From: Capra hircus
Taxonomy: Eukaryota; Chordata; Mammalia; Artiodactyla; Bovidae
Direction of reading: 5' to 3'
NCBI RefSeq assembly: GCF_001704415.2
Contig: NC_030813.1
Span: 12,170,001 to 12,234,000, forward strand
DNA: 64,000 nt
Shown piece after piece: positions 21,215 through 32,780 of this stretch. Position numbers and translations under genes: made by a program. The notes below the pieces were generated by a model. It ran no database searches. It had not been told where the DNA came from and worked only from the letters and a program-made list of their open reading frames with translations. The first letter of the stretch is position 1. Each line of letters opens with the position of its first letter.

Positions 21215-22985
21215 CTTTTATTAAGAAACAATTTAGGCCCAGTAAAATACACAGATCCTGTGTGTCCTTTGATGAATTTTGGCAGTTGTGTCCATCTATG
21301 TAGACACTTTCCCAAACAAAATACAGATTTCTGTCACTACACAATGTTTCTTATGTCCCTTCCAGTCAGTTCCCACCCCCATAAACAACTATTTTTTCTG
21401 GCCTCCATCACCATGTATTGTTTTTGCCTCTTCTTGGACTTCATGTGAATAAACAGACACTGTATATTGTTTTGTGTCTGGCTTCTTTCACCCAGCATAA
21501 CATTCTGGAGACTCACGTACGTTGTTGCTTATTCTTTCGTATTGCCAAGGAACACTATATCGACTGTATCAGTGTATGAACCCATTTACTTGTTCAGGGA
21601 TTTAAGTTTTTCTAGTTTGTGAATAAAACTGCTGTGAGCATTTGTGTGTAAGAATATCTGTTCATTTCTGTTGTGTAAATACTTAGAAGTAGGATTGCTG
21701 GTTCATAGGTAAGATGTATATTTACCTTTTTAAAAGCTGCCAAAGAGTTCTCTGAGATGGCTGTAGAACTTTGAGTAGAAGAATTCCCTGAGCTATACAG
21801 CAGAGTGCCTACTGGCACTCTGTATGAAAATTGCAGTTGCTGTATTCTCTACATCAATGTTTAGTATCGTCAGTGTTTTAATTTTAGCCATTCTAGTCAG
21901 TGTGACGGAGAAGGCAATGGCACCCCACTCCAGTACTCTTGCCTGGAAAATCCCATGGACGGAGGAGCCTGGTAGGCTGCGGTCCATGGGGTCGCTAAGA
22001 GTCAGACAGAACTGAGCGACTTCACTTTCACTTTCCTGCACTGGAGAAGGAAATGGCAACCCACTCCAGTATTCTTGCCTGGAGAATCCCAGGGACCGGG
22101 GAGCCTGGTGGGCTGCCGTCTGTGGGGTCGCACAGAGTTGGACACGACTGAAGCAACTTAGCAGCAGCAATCACTGTGAAAAGTGGTATCTCATGGTTTT
22201 AGTTTGTATTTCCCTAATGACTAATGATGTTGAGTACCTTTTGATGTATCTACTGACCATTTGTACATTTTTTCTGTTGTTGCTTTTGAGTGTTTAGGGA
22301 TTTTGTTCTTTAAATATTTTTGATATTTCTGTTTTCTCCCAGATTGTAGTTTGCTCATTTATTTCCCTAGTAGTCTTTTGATGAGCAGAAATGTTTAATC
22401 CTGATGAAAATTTATCAGTTTATCAGTTTTTTCTTTTTTAGTTACTGTTCTGTCTTATGAAATCTTTGCTTCACAAAGGTGTTTTCTCCTAGAAAATTTA
22501 TCTTAGCTTTAGAATTCAGTCTCTGATCCCTTTAGAATTTATTTTTGTATGTGGTAAAGGGCAGGGTTCATCTTTTTCATGTTTATCTCATTGTTCCAGC
22601 ACCTTTATTGAAAAGACTTTTCCCCACTGAACTGCCTTGGCACCTTTGTCAAGTCAGTTGACCGTATATGTGAGGGTCAGTTCTGGACAGTAGCCTGATT
22701 CATTTGTCTGTCTTTATACCAATACCACAATGTCTTGTTTATAGCTTAATTAGATAGTGTATGTTGTCTAAGTTTGTTCTTTTTCAAACTAGTTTTGTTT
22801 CTCCTAGGTTCTTTTATTTTTTTATATAGCTTTTAGAAATGACTTGTCAATTTTTCTTACAAAAATAACACACCAGGATTTTTATTTGAATGGTGTTGAA
22901 CTTGTATATAAATTTTGTGAGAATTGACCTATTAACATTGTCTTCCAACCTGCGTACATGGTTTTACCTCTCCATTTATTTCATA
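21215..22985 (-). mobile_element. L1M LINE 3' half, interrupted by Bov-A2
   Basis: A long antisense L1 block: 'tttgtgtctggcttctttca', 'tgtgaataaaactgctgtga', 'gctgccaaagagttctctga', then after the SINE 'aagtggtatctcatggtttt', 'cagcacctttattgaaaaga', 'tttataccaataccacaatg'. This is the usual order of the L1 ORF2 end and 3' region read backwards. About 1.5 kb excluding the nested SINE. Confidence 0.85.
21897..22179 (+). mobile_element. Bov-A2 SINE nested in L1M, imperfect 9-bp TSD
   Basis: Complete dimer at 21906-22170: first unit 'ggagaaggcaatggcacccc', linker 'gacttcactttcactttcct', second unit 'ggagaaggaaatggcaaccc', ending aagcaacttagcagcagca. The flanks tcagtgtga (21897-21905) and tcactgtga (22171-22179) differ at one base and form the target-site duplication inside the L1. 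Confidence 0.95.
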
Positions 22986-23504
22986 GGACAGACTGCATGA
23001 TCACTTTACTTTAGTAGAGCTGGGGAATTCTCTTTCAAGTCTAGTATAACACCAATTCTTAGACAACATACATTTCATGTTAGAAGAGTCTGTCTCACAA
23101 AAGACTATGTTTCATTACATCGTGAGGAGTAGTGAAAAATTCCCCATGTATTTGGTTCTGAAGAAACTTTACTTTCCCCCCAAAATTGGTCTTTTACTAC
23201 TAATTTCTGTTTTGCACTAATGAAAGTATGATCTCTCATGGTTTAATTCAATTACCTAATAAGTTGGTCTGTGATAACTAGTATTCTCATGAAATATTGC
23301 AAATGGTGCAGTTTATTTTATGTAGAGTCAGTCAGAAAATCTCTCAAAGTAACGAATATGGCTACATTTTCTAAGTTCAGGAGAAATATGTTTGCCTTAT
23401 AAATAATGAAAATAATAGCTTTGGGAATTTGACTGTGCCAGTGGTGATTAAAATAAAGCGTAATTGAGAGCATTCATCTTTCAATATGTAACGTCGGAAG
23501 AGTT
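22986..23504. other. Unassigned spacer
   Basis: No confident repeat call and no coding potential seen. Confidence 0.4.
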
Positions 23505-23632
23505 ACCTCACGGGGTTATTGTGTGTACCTCACAGGGGGGTTATTGGGAGCTTTGCAGCATGAAGTGTATGTCAAGTGCTGAGTACTTGAGTACATTGCT
23601 GGGCATAAAGTAAGCTCTCAATAGACTTCTCT
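23505..23632 (+). mobile_element. MIR-like SINE 3' fragment
   Basis: 'gagttacctcacggggttat' resembles the MIR sequence around the 'cctcatagggttgttgtga' region, and 'ggcataaagtaagctctcaa' resembles its 3' end. A roughly 20-base segment starting cctcac is partly duplicated (23511 and 23529). Confidence 0.55.
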
Positions 23633-23671
23633 TTTTAAAAGTAATTTTTAGTGCCTTGAACTTGCTTTACA

Positions 23672-23935
23672 GTGTTAGGTTTTAATGTAAAGCACAGTGA
23701 ATCAGCTACACGTATCAGCTATCCCCTCTTTTTTTCACTCCCTTCCCATTTAGGTCAGCACAGAGCTTCGAGCAGAATTCCCTGAGCTATACAGCAGTTT
23801 CTCATTAGTTATCTATCTTATACATAGTATCAATCCTGTGTATATATTAATCCCAATTTCCTAATTCCTTATACCCACCCCTTCCTACCTGGACCTAGGG
23901 ATTGTCAAACTTCTGTCTCCTTGTTTATATCCTTT
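23672..23935 (-). mobile_element. Ruminant L1 fragment
   Basis: Antisense of bovine-lineage L1: 'acagtgaatcagctacacgt', 'cccttcccatttaggtcagc', 'ctcattagttatctatctta', 'tacatagtatcaatcctgtg'. It directly precedes a CHR-type SINE. Confidence 0.75.
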
Positions 23936-23944
23936 TTTATTAAA

Positions 23945-24163
23945 TTTTTTTGAATATTTGTTTGGCTGTGTCTGACTGTGGTTGCATTATGCTGGTCTTT
24001 TGTTGTGGCACACAGACTCTGGCTGTGGGGTACATATCAGTTGTGGCACACATACTCAGTTGCCCCAAGGCATGTGGGATCCTAGTTCCATGACTAGCGA
24101 TTGAACCCAGGTCCTTTGCATTGCAGGGTAGACTCAGCCACTGAACTACCAGGGAAGTCCCTC
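23945..24163 (-). mobile_element. CHR-type SINE (cetartiodactyl tRNA-derived)
   Basis: Reverse complement: 'ttggctgtgtctgactgtgg', 'gttgccccaaggcatgtggg', 'tgactagcgattgaacccag', 'gaactaccagggaagtccc'. This family predates Bov-tA and is shared by ruminants, whales and hippos; the element is diverged. Confidence 0.8.
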
Positions 24164-24346
24164 TTTATCTATATCTTGATCCAGGACAAGCTCTAGGTGT
24201 AGGCATTCAAACTGTTGAATCTCTTGTGCTTTTGCTTTAGAATGCTATCATAGATCTTAGAGCTCAGATCCTTTGTAAAAGTGCTGCTTTTTTCAAATAT
24301 TAATTTGGTTTTGGATCTTGCCTGCGAATCAAGCAAACTATACCAT

Positions 24347-24548
24347 TGTTGTCCTTCAGTTATGACTGGCACTTTGCGATCCCATGGACTTTAGCTCGCC
24401 AGGCTCCTCTGTCCTTGGGATTTCCCAGGCAAGAATACTGGAGCATGTTGCCATCTCCTTCTCCAGGGGATCTTCCCAACCCAAGGATCGAACCTATGTC
24501 TCCTGCATTGTAGGCAAATTCTTTACCTCTGAGCCATTGGGGGAAGCC
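24347..24548 (-). mobile_element. Bov-tA SINE
   Basis: Reverse complement: 'tgactggcactttgcgatcc', 'tcccaggcaagaatactgga', 'ctccttctccaggggatctt', 'ctctgagccattgggggaag'. Moderately diverged. Confidence 0.92.
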
Positions 24549-25569
24549 TGTGAGTGTATGTATATGTGTGTGTGTTTGTTTGTATCACTGTTCATTTTAC
24601 TTGAAGGATTTTTTTTTCTTTTACTAGACTGGAAATTATTGCTAATGTATTGGAATGAAACTCCGTCAGTTTTTCTTGTGTCCAGTGGTAGTGGTTAATT
24701 TATGGTCTCATGGCATTTGTTATTACCTTAGCACTAAATATGTATTATTTTTGACTTTTAATTCCTACATAATAGCTGGATTTTACCATATTCATCTGTA
24801 AGATATTACATCACATCTTTTATGGTGTCATTTGGAATGTGGAGCTAATTGGTATAAGTTAGCTACAGACATAAAAGACTTTAAATGTAGATATTAGCTA
24901 TCAGTTTAAGTCTGAGATGGAATAGGGAGGGTGGAAAGGAGAAAGGAATACATTGGAATATAGTTTAGTGCTTTTTGTCTAATACTTAGGCTAACAGGTG
25001 ATTTTTAACATTTTTGAAAATGGAATCTCACTAGACTCAGGTTTATGAGTCCCTTTTCCCCCCTGTGACTAGGATATGAATGTGTGTCTGTGTGCTGTGA
25101 ATTTATATCTATATCTCTAAGTCTATTTGTATAAATTTAAGTACTATGAAGATTAAATAGGACCTCTCATCTTTGGCAGCGTGCCCAAGAAACTCAGAGA
25201 CTATTTATCTCCAAATCCTAAATTGATGTTTAAGTGAATATATGTCACACAGTTCAAAGTTGAAAAGATACCTGTGAGGACAGAGATTGCTTCGTTTGAA
25301 TTTCGTTTCCTGATGGAGTGTTTCATTTGCAATACACCCTCCCACCCCAAGGCAGATTGCAGCTGGCCAGAAGAGTGATGTTTCCTATGTCCAGATCAGC
25401 TGGCCAGTGATAGAAGTGATCATGTTTTCCAGAGATTTTAATAAATACCTATCTGGAAAAAATATGATAGAATTCTAAATTTTAAATATCTTTTAAACAA
25501 GTAGTTCCATGAAATCTCCTAACAAACATGCCTATTAAAATATTCAACAATCCACTTGAACTCATGTAT

Positions 25570-25665
25570 CCTACTTATTAGTATAATAAATAGGTTTATT
25601 TATTATATATGTTTATTATTTTATTTATATTTATTAAATATATTTTTAATTTATTATATTTATTA
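25570..25665. repeat. AT-rich low-complexity tract
   Basis: Nearly pure A/T built from tttatt/aataaa words, with several short self-complementary stretches. Confidence 0.75.
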
Positions 25666-26133
25666 ACCTACCTAATAAAGTAGGTTCTTTATTTCTTATA
25701 TTTTTGGTTTTGGCTATGTAAGCATAGCTTAATTTTAATTTTTGTAGTTGTTTTAGTAAAAGATTTTAAGAAAACAGTTGGTACAAATAAATTAGATAAT
25801 AAAATCAGATTCATTACAATTTGAATATTAAAAGCCAGATATGATGGTTCAAGCTCAAAGAACATGTGTAACTTTAGGTATTTCTGAGGAAAATGATCTA
25901 AATGAATTGCTTCTTAGCATGCTTAATGTGTTAGGCTCTGATATGAAAATAATTGCATTTTTAAAATGAGCAATAATCAACTTTTCACATTACTGCACCT
26001 TCCTTTGAGAGTAAAAAGTTCTTGTTAAGATGATAGTTCGTTATTTCTACCAAATAAAGCTAAGTGATTAAATATATTGATCAACTAAAGCTTTTCCCCC
26101 CTTCGCTGGAAAATGAAAAGGAAAGGATACTAT

Positions 26134-26154
26134 ATGTGTGTGTGTGTGTGTGTG
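26134..26154. repeat. (TG)n microsatellite
   Basis: About ten uninterrupted TG units followed by gggtatgg; likely length-polymorphic. Confidence 0.85.
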
Positions 26155-26539
26155 GGTATGGTGAGCCTATCTATGTTCATATGTGTTACTGAAATTGCTT
26201 TGAAATACAGTAAGTGTTCAGAATAAATTCTTCGAGTCTTAAGAAGTAATATGCCACATTTTCTGCATGTGTGTGTATCAGAACCAAAGCAGTGGGGTGT
26301 TTCATCTGAGAATGTGCTATTATTATCAGTAGTATTTGAGAAAACAGAACTCAGTGGACTGAATACAATTTTCTTTACAAGTTTCTTTGAAGTGTTAGGA
26401 TTCATTTTATTAATATAAATTGTGAGGCTATATACAAAATTCTGGGAGTGTTGTGTATGATGTTATTGCAGAAAGGCAGTTTTTTTATTTTAAAACCTGT
26501 CTGTGTCCATAAGATGTATGTTTATTTATCCATCTATTT

Positions 26540-28725
26540 GTCCACTTTATGTTTTAGAGCAGTTAGGTTTTCCATATATTTCCTGCCCCAGTGTGGACCT
26601 CTCAGCAACCATCAACATGCTGCACCACTTGTCCGTTGGTTGCAATTGATGAACCTACACTGACACATCACAGTCACCCAAAGCCCATAGTTTACACGAG
26701 GAGTCACTTTTGGTGATGTACGTTCTGTGGGTATGGACGCATGTATGATGACATGTATTCATCTTTATGGTTTCCTACAGAGTAGTTTCACTGCCCTGAA
26801 AATCTTCTGTGCTCTGCTTATTCATCCCTCCCTCCTCACCACAAACCCTGGAAACCACTGATCTTTTTACTGTCTCCACAGTTTTGCCTTTTAGACTGTC
26901 TTACAGTTGGCATCACACAGTCCATAACCTTTTCAGATGGGCTTCCCTGGTGGCTCAGGGGGTAAAGAATCTGCCTGCTTTGCAGGAGAGCTGGGTTCAG
27001 TCCCTTGCTCTGGAAGATCCCCTGGAGAAGAAAATGGCAACCCACTGAAGTATTCTTGCCTGGAGAATTCCATGGACAGAGGAGCCTGGCAGTCCATTGG
27101 GCTGGAGTCGGACACGACAGTGACTAACACATGTTTACTCTGTGGCTTTTCCTGGCTTGATAGTTCATTTTAGCATTGAAGACTCTTGCATTCTCTGGAT
27201 GAACCATAGTTTGTTTATCCATTCACCTACTGAAGGATGTCTTGATTGCTTCTAGAATTTGGAAATTATTAATAAAGCTGCTATAAAATATATGTGCAGA
27301 TTTTTGTTTGGATTTTTCAACTCTTTAAGGAGTACAATTGCTGGATCGTGTGGTAAAAGTGTGCTTATTTTTATAAGAAACCACCAAACTAACTTCCAGA
27401 GTGGCTGTACTCTTTTGAATCCCCATTTCCAGTGAATGAGAGTTCCTGTTGTTTCACATCCTTACCAGCATTTGGTGTTGCATTTTTGGAGTTTGATTAT
27501 TCCCATAGGTGCATGGTGTATTTCATTGTTGTTTTCATTTGCAGTTTACTAATGATACCTGATGTTGGGCATCTTTTCATGTTTATTTGCCAGTTGTGTA
27601 TCTTTTTTGGTGAGATATCTGTTCATATCTTTTGCCCATTTTTAAGTAAGATTGTTCATTTTATTGTTGAATAGAGTATTTTGGAGGTACCGTTTTCTCG
27701 TTAGAGTATTTGTTTTTTACTCTTGAGTTTGAGAGTTCTTTGTATACTGTACAGTAATTACTAATCTTTTGTTAGGTATAAAGTTTGCAAATATATTCTT
27801 TTGCCTTTATAACATGTTTTGTCATCTTTTTAACAGCAGGGAGGGTCTTGTATAGAGTGAAAGTTTTTAATCTGATGAGATTCTATTTATCACTCTTTTA
27901 TAGGTTATGTATTTGGTATCAAGTCTAAAACATTTTGTTTAGACTTTTTGTCTAGCTTTAGATCCTGAAAATGTTCTCTCAATTTTTGAAGTTTTCGTTT
28001 TGAGTTAATTTTTTGTTTAAGAGGTTCAGATTGAGGCTTTTTTTTTTTTTTTGCCTTTGTGTATCTAATTGCTCAAGCACCTTTTGTTGAAGAGAGGCTA
28101 TCCTTCTTCCATGGAATTGCTTTCATATCTTTTTCAAAAATCAGTTGACCATATTGTATGGATCTATTTTGGGGTTATTTATCCTGTTACACTGATTCAT
28201 ATGTCTGACTCTTCTCCAGTACTACATTTTCTGACTTACTCTCTATTTTAATGTCATTTAGAATTATTCTTCCGACTTTATTTTCTTTTTCAAAATGATT
28301 TTTGCTAGCCTCCTCCTTTGCATTTCCATATATATTTTAAAATTCTCTTGTCTAATATCGACAAAAATAATCTTACTGGAATTTTAATAGGAACTTAATT
28401 TGTAGATCAATTTGAGGAGAATTAACGTCTTTTCTGAGTTTTTCAGTCTATGAATATGTCTCTCCCTTTATTTAGATCTGTGACTACTTTTATCACTGTT
28501 TCGTAATTTCAGCATGCCAGTCCTATACATGTTTTGTTATATTTGTACTAGGGAATTCACTTTCTTTATTTTTAGCAATTATAAGTGGTATTTTTAAAAT
28601 TTCAGTTTCTACATCTTCATTGTTGGCATATGGAAGTATGGTTGCATTTTGTCTGTTGATCTTGTATCCTATACCTTTTTTTGGTATATTCTCTGGGATT
28701 TTCTATGAGCTACATATTTTTAAAA
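26540..28725 (-). mobile_element. L1M LINE, long antisense block interrupted by Bov-tA
   Basis: Old L1 read backwards: 'tgccttttagactgtcttac' before the SINE, then 'tttatccattcacctactga', 'attaataaagctgctataaa', 'gtacaattgctggatcgtgt', 'ttactaatgatacctgatgt', 'cttttgttaggtataaagtt', 'gtgtatctaattgctcaagc'. About 2 kb of L1 excluding the SINE. Different in detail from the 21.2-kb L1, so an independent insertion. Confidence 0.83.
26940..27128 (+). mobile_element. Bov-tA SINE nested in L1M
   Basis: Plus strand: gggcttccctggtggctcag, 'gctctggaagatcccctgga', 'gaagtattcttgcctggaga', ending 'ggagtcggacacgacagtga'. Nearly full length with a short deletion before the 3' end. Confidence 0.93.
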
Positions 28726-28960
28726 GATCACTCCGGCTATTGTGTGAAAGGTAAGTTATACCAGAGAAGAGCATAAACAATCGGCATAGTCAAGAAATGA
28801 TTGATATAATCCAAGCAAGAGATAATGCTTTTGTGTAGGATAGTCACTTATTCAGTCGTGAGAAATGGTTGGGTTTTTGATATACCTGGAAGACAGCACT
28901 CATGGGAGTCTTCAGTGAGAGAAAGAGAGAAATTAAATTTTTCTCCAACCAACCCAATCA
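28726..28960 (-). mobile_element. L2 LINE fragment
   Basis: Antisense L2: 'gatcactccggctattgtgt', 'aatccaagcaagagataatg' and 'ttgggtttttgatatacctg' follow the order of the 50-kb copy. Diverged. Confidence 0.6.
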
Positions 28961-29057
28961 AGGTATACTTACGATTATATAAAAAGTCTTCTACAGAGGT
29001 GGGAAGACATAGGTGTGTATATACGTTAAAGGATGTAAGGAGATAGTCTCCCCGTTG

Positions 29058-29399
29058 TTTATAATTTGTTTATTTTTGGCCGTGCTGGGTCTTAGTTGCT
29101 GATGGGCTTTCCTCTAGTGGCAAGCGAGGGCCACTCTCATGTTGCTGTGCGTGGGCTTCTCGTTGCAGTGGCTGCTCTTGTTGCAGAGCACGGGCTCTAG
29201 GGTGCAAGGGCTTCAGTAGTTGTGGCCCGTGGGCTCAGGAGTTGGGGCTTCCAGCCTCTAGAGCACAGGGTCAATAGTTGTGGTGCACGGGCTTAGCTGC
29301 TCCACTGCATGTGGGATCTTCCTGGACCAGGGATCAGCTAGCTCTGTGTCTCTTGCATTGGCAGGTGGATTCTTTATTACTGAGCCACCAGGGAAGCCC
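29058..29399 (-). mobile_element. CHR-type SINE
   Basis: Reverse complement: 'tttatttttggccgtgctgg', 'cttctcgttgcagtggctgc', 'gttgtggtgcacgggcttag', 'atgtgggatcttcctggacc', 'ctgagccaccagggaagccc'. GC-richer than its surroundings and about 340 bases, the longer CHR form. Confidence 0.82.
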
Positions 29400-29425
29400 A
29401 TCTTTTAGTTTTTTAAGAGTGTTTA

Positions 29426-29641
29426 GGAAAATCCCGTGGACGGAGGAGCATGGTAGGCTGCAGTCCATGGGGTCGCTAGGAGTCAGGCACAACTGAGCGA
29501 CTTCACTTTCACGCATTGGAGAAGGAAATGGCAACCCACTCCAGTGTTCTTGCCTGGAGAATCCCAGAGACAGTGGGCTCCTGTCTATGGGGTTGCACAG
29601 AGTTGGACACGACTGAAGCAACTTAGCAGCAGCAGCAGCAG
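29426..29641 (+). mobile_element. Bov-A2 SINE, 5'-truncated
   Basis: It starts inside the first unit (aggaaaatcccgtggacgga), then 'actgagcgacttcactttca', 'ggagaaggaaatggcaaccc', ending acttagcagcagcagcagca. It lies 26 bases after the CHR element in the opposite orientation. Confidence 0.93.
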
Positions 29642-31397
29642 GATCACTATAAAAGAATTAAGTTATGGACAGTTAAGGTGCCCAAACTGTATACAGTGCT
29701 TTATAGTCACCCCCAGATATGCTTGCTGGTGATAAATTTTAAAGTGATTTGTTTTAAGTAAATTAGTCCTATTAGTAGCTACTTGTGAACTATTTAGGGC
29801 CAGACTGCTTTACTTCATGTTAGCGGCTTAGAAAGGCATAAAGACTTCTTCCTTTTTAGGCAAAGTAAATTTGATTCAGAGGAAAGAGTTGGCATATACT
29901 TATTTTAAAATAGCATTTTATATTATTTAAGCCATTTACCTTTATGAATAAAAACTAAATAGCCAAGAGTTACAGTGAAAACATAGATTCTTCATCAAAT
30001 CCTGCCTCTACTTTGCAAAAATGATCCCTGTTTATCTATGAAAGCTTCCAGGAATGTGATGTGCCTTTACCTTCTTAGCCATTCACCTTTTTTAAAAAAC
30101 GTAGATTTACACAGAATTTAGGTACTACTCATTTGAGGCTCTTTCTCTCATTTTCTATCTTCAGAATTCTTACCTGCTCTAATTTTCATTTGATATGATT
30201 CATTCTTAATCCTACATCTTAAGTTTATTAAAGAGGATTTTGATGCATTTAAAATATCTTTTTTCAGAGATTGATCTTTTGGAAATTAGAAAGCTTGATG
30301 AGGAAAACATATATTTTTAAAATGCACAATTGGATCAAATGAGTGGAAAACAGATTTAGCATGTCAAAGTCTGAAAAAGTCAATGGTTTTAACATCTCAT
30401 TGAAAAGAAAAATAAATTTTAAAACCAGAGGAATTACATCAATAGAAGGATAATACATTGATCAAAGATGTTATGAAAAGAAAACTCTTATAGTATTAGC
30501 TAAATTTAGGATTTGAACTAGATATTAAAAAACAAGAACAAGAATATTAGCGATTTCTTTCTCCCTTATTCGTCTCAAGGGTGGCCTTAAAATTTTGGAG
30601 TTGGCGTGCTCAATTTTATAAACTCTATTTAGTTCTATATGAGTTGTGTTGCCTTCATCCTGTTTCAGACTAATGCTGGGAGGATTAATGGATATAATAT
30701 TCTAGGAGATTAGAAGATGACAGGTGTACAAGGCTGTATAATCATTTTAATTGTTCATAAGCAGTTTGCATTTATCCTGTATTCTGTTATCACGCCGCTT
30801 CTTGGACGAGGATAATAGTTTGCATATACGTTTCTTAAATTGTTACCTGTTCTTTTTACTCATTTAGGTCTTTACCAGCTTTTCTTAATGTTTAATGTTA
30901 TTTAGTTTTCTTTCTAAAATTAAATAATTTGTCATTAAGTGCTTTTGTCTAAAATTGTATTGTGTATATCTTTTGTCTCCATTTTGCTTGAAAAATAATT
31001 CTTACATATTTGCTAAAAGTATGTCTTTTCCAAGTTATGTTCCTTAACAAGTTCATTTTATTGAAGACTGTTTTGAAAAAAGCTAATGGAAGCTCAAAGG
31101 CAAGATATAATATTTAAAGGTTATCAGCATAACCATGATATATGAGTTATAATTCTCTTAGTTTTGCAATATAACTGAGGTCAGTGGTCTGAATATAATT
31201 TTAATATTGCCTTATGACTATAACTTTAAGATGTTATTTAATATTATTCCAGAAGGAAATGATAATAATAAGGATATGAATGGTTTTCTATCCAACAATC
31301 AAATATTTTAGGAATGCAAATTAAATCCTCCTCTCACTGCCTTTGTGATTTAAAATTAGAACATGGAAAGTTAATGAAATCATTTCAAGATGTGTTC

Positions 31398-31414
31398 ACA
31401 CACACACACACACA
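31398..31414. repeat. (CA)n microsatellite
   Basis: Eight CA units; short. Confidence 0.8.
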
Positions 31415-32669
31415 ATTTTGTTTTATCTCAACACTCAGTTTTGGAGATAAAGATTTGTTTTTCTTTTGCTTGTGTGCGTAATAAAAGTAACAATGAAAGA
31501 ATTTTATAACATCAGTTTCAAGTACTATCAAGTCCTTGAAAATTTTGAGAACTTAATTATGAGTACACTCGTAAAACTCATTATACTAAATTCTCCAAGA
31601 GGTTTCTATAAAAATTTTAAATCATTTATTTTAGCATCCTTATTTTTAAAATTCATATTGTAGAGACTAGCCAAGACAGTTTTTCTGCCATCAAGTTGGG
31701 ATTTTTGTCTCTTACATTTTGTTTTTATAAACATTTTCTTTCGTTATTGATACTATTTCTAAGTGATCTTAAAAATGAATAGAAAAGATAGACAATGCTG
31801 GAAACTATGAGCTACTTGTAAATTAGAACTTATTGCTTTCTGAGATGTTTGCCTTTCCTTCTTAATTTGTGACAATGAGTGCCATTCTGAGAGAGGCGGG
31901 GAAGACATATCCAAGTGGCTTCTTCAGCAAAATGCCAGAAGAGAACACTTTTTAAAGTTAGACAAGGTAAAATAGGGTGGGAAAATTTATTCTTTTACAG
32001 GAATCCTTTCAAACTTCTAATTCTAAAACAATGAAAATAATGGGAACTTTATGAACGCTGTTTACTTGTTCACTTTTATGTGTTCATAGCAGTATCATTG
32101 GGTTATTTTTCTTTTGGTTCACAAAATACTTCTAAGTAGAACCAAGCATGAGTTTGTAGGGATTTAGTTTTAGGAACACATGAAACTGAACATTTTGTTC
32201 TTTAGCGAGTGTCCTTACTTATTTCACTGGTACACTTTGTTGGATGTCGTTTGTTTTATGCAATCACTTTATTAAATATCTAAAAGGAAAGATTTTAGCC
32301 TGGAGGTGAGTTCTTATGATTTGTTCAACATTCATCAAATGACAAGGCAGTGTCAAATAACAGACCATTTCTTCGTGCCATGTAATAGGATGGTATTCTG
32401 CCCTTCAAATTCATGTTTTTATTCCTAAAAGCCAAAGACTTGGTTCGAAGTGTAGACTGAGTTTAGTATAACAGATTCATCTGTGATCCATATTTTCACT
32501 ATGCTACAGAAAACGACTGAGGCGGAACAATTGCAGATACACAGAGGCTTTTTGTCAATACCTGAGGCAATTTGGGAACAAACCCTTTGGTAACTTTAGA
32601 CTTGTGAGGTGACAAGAGTATGGCCTTTTCTCTGAGCTTTGAGTTTTTCAGAGAAAAATAATGGTGAAA

Positions 32670-32780
32670 GGTGTGTGTGGGTGTGGGTGTGTGGGTGTGT
32701 GGGTGTGGTGGTGGTGGGGTGGTGGTGGGGTGGTGGGGGTGTGTGGGTGTGTGGGTGTGTGTGTGGGTGTGTGTGTGTGT
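32670..32780. repeat. Compound GT/GGT-rich tract
   Basis: Repeats of gtgtgggtgt change to ggtggtggggt units and back to (gt)n. All-purine/T on this strand and strongly G-skewed; the middle can fold as a G-quadruplex (32716-32747). Confidence 0.9.

Larger units (their letters stand above)
24549..26539. other. Unassigned 2-kb AT-rich block
   Basis: No interspersed repeat recognised. It contains an almost pure A/T tract at 25570-25665 and a TG microsatellite at 26134-26154. Confidence 0.45.

Noticed and set aside
26940..27010. tRNA-like heads of Bov-tA SINEs as tRNA genes
   Set aside because: They retain box A/B-like sequence but no complete cloverleaf with an intact anticodon arm and acceptor stem, and they continue into the SINE body.
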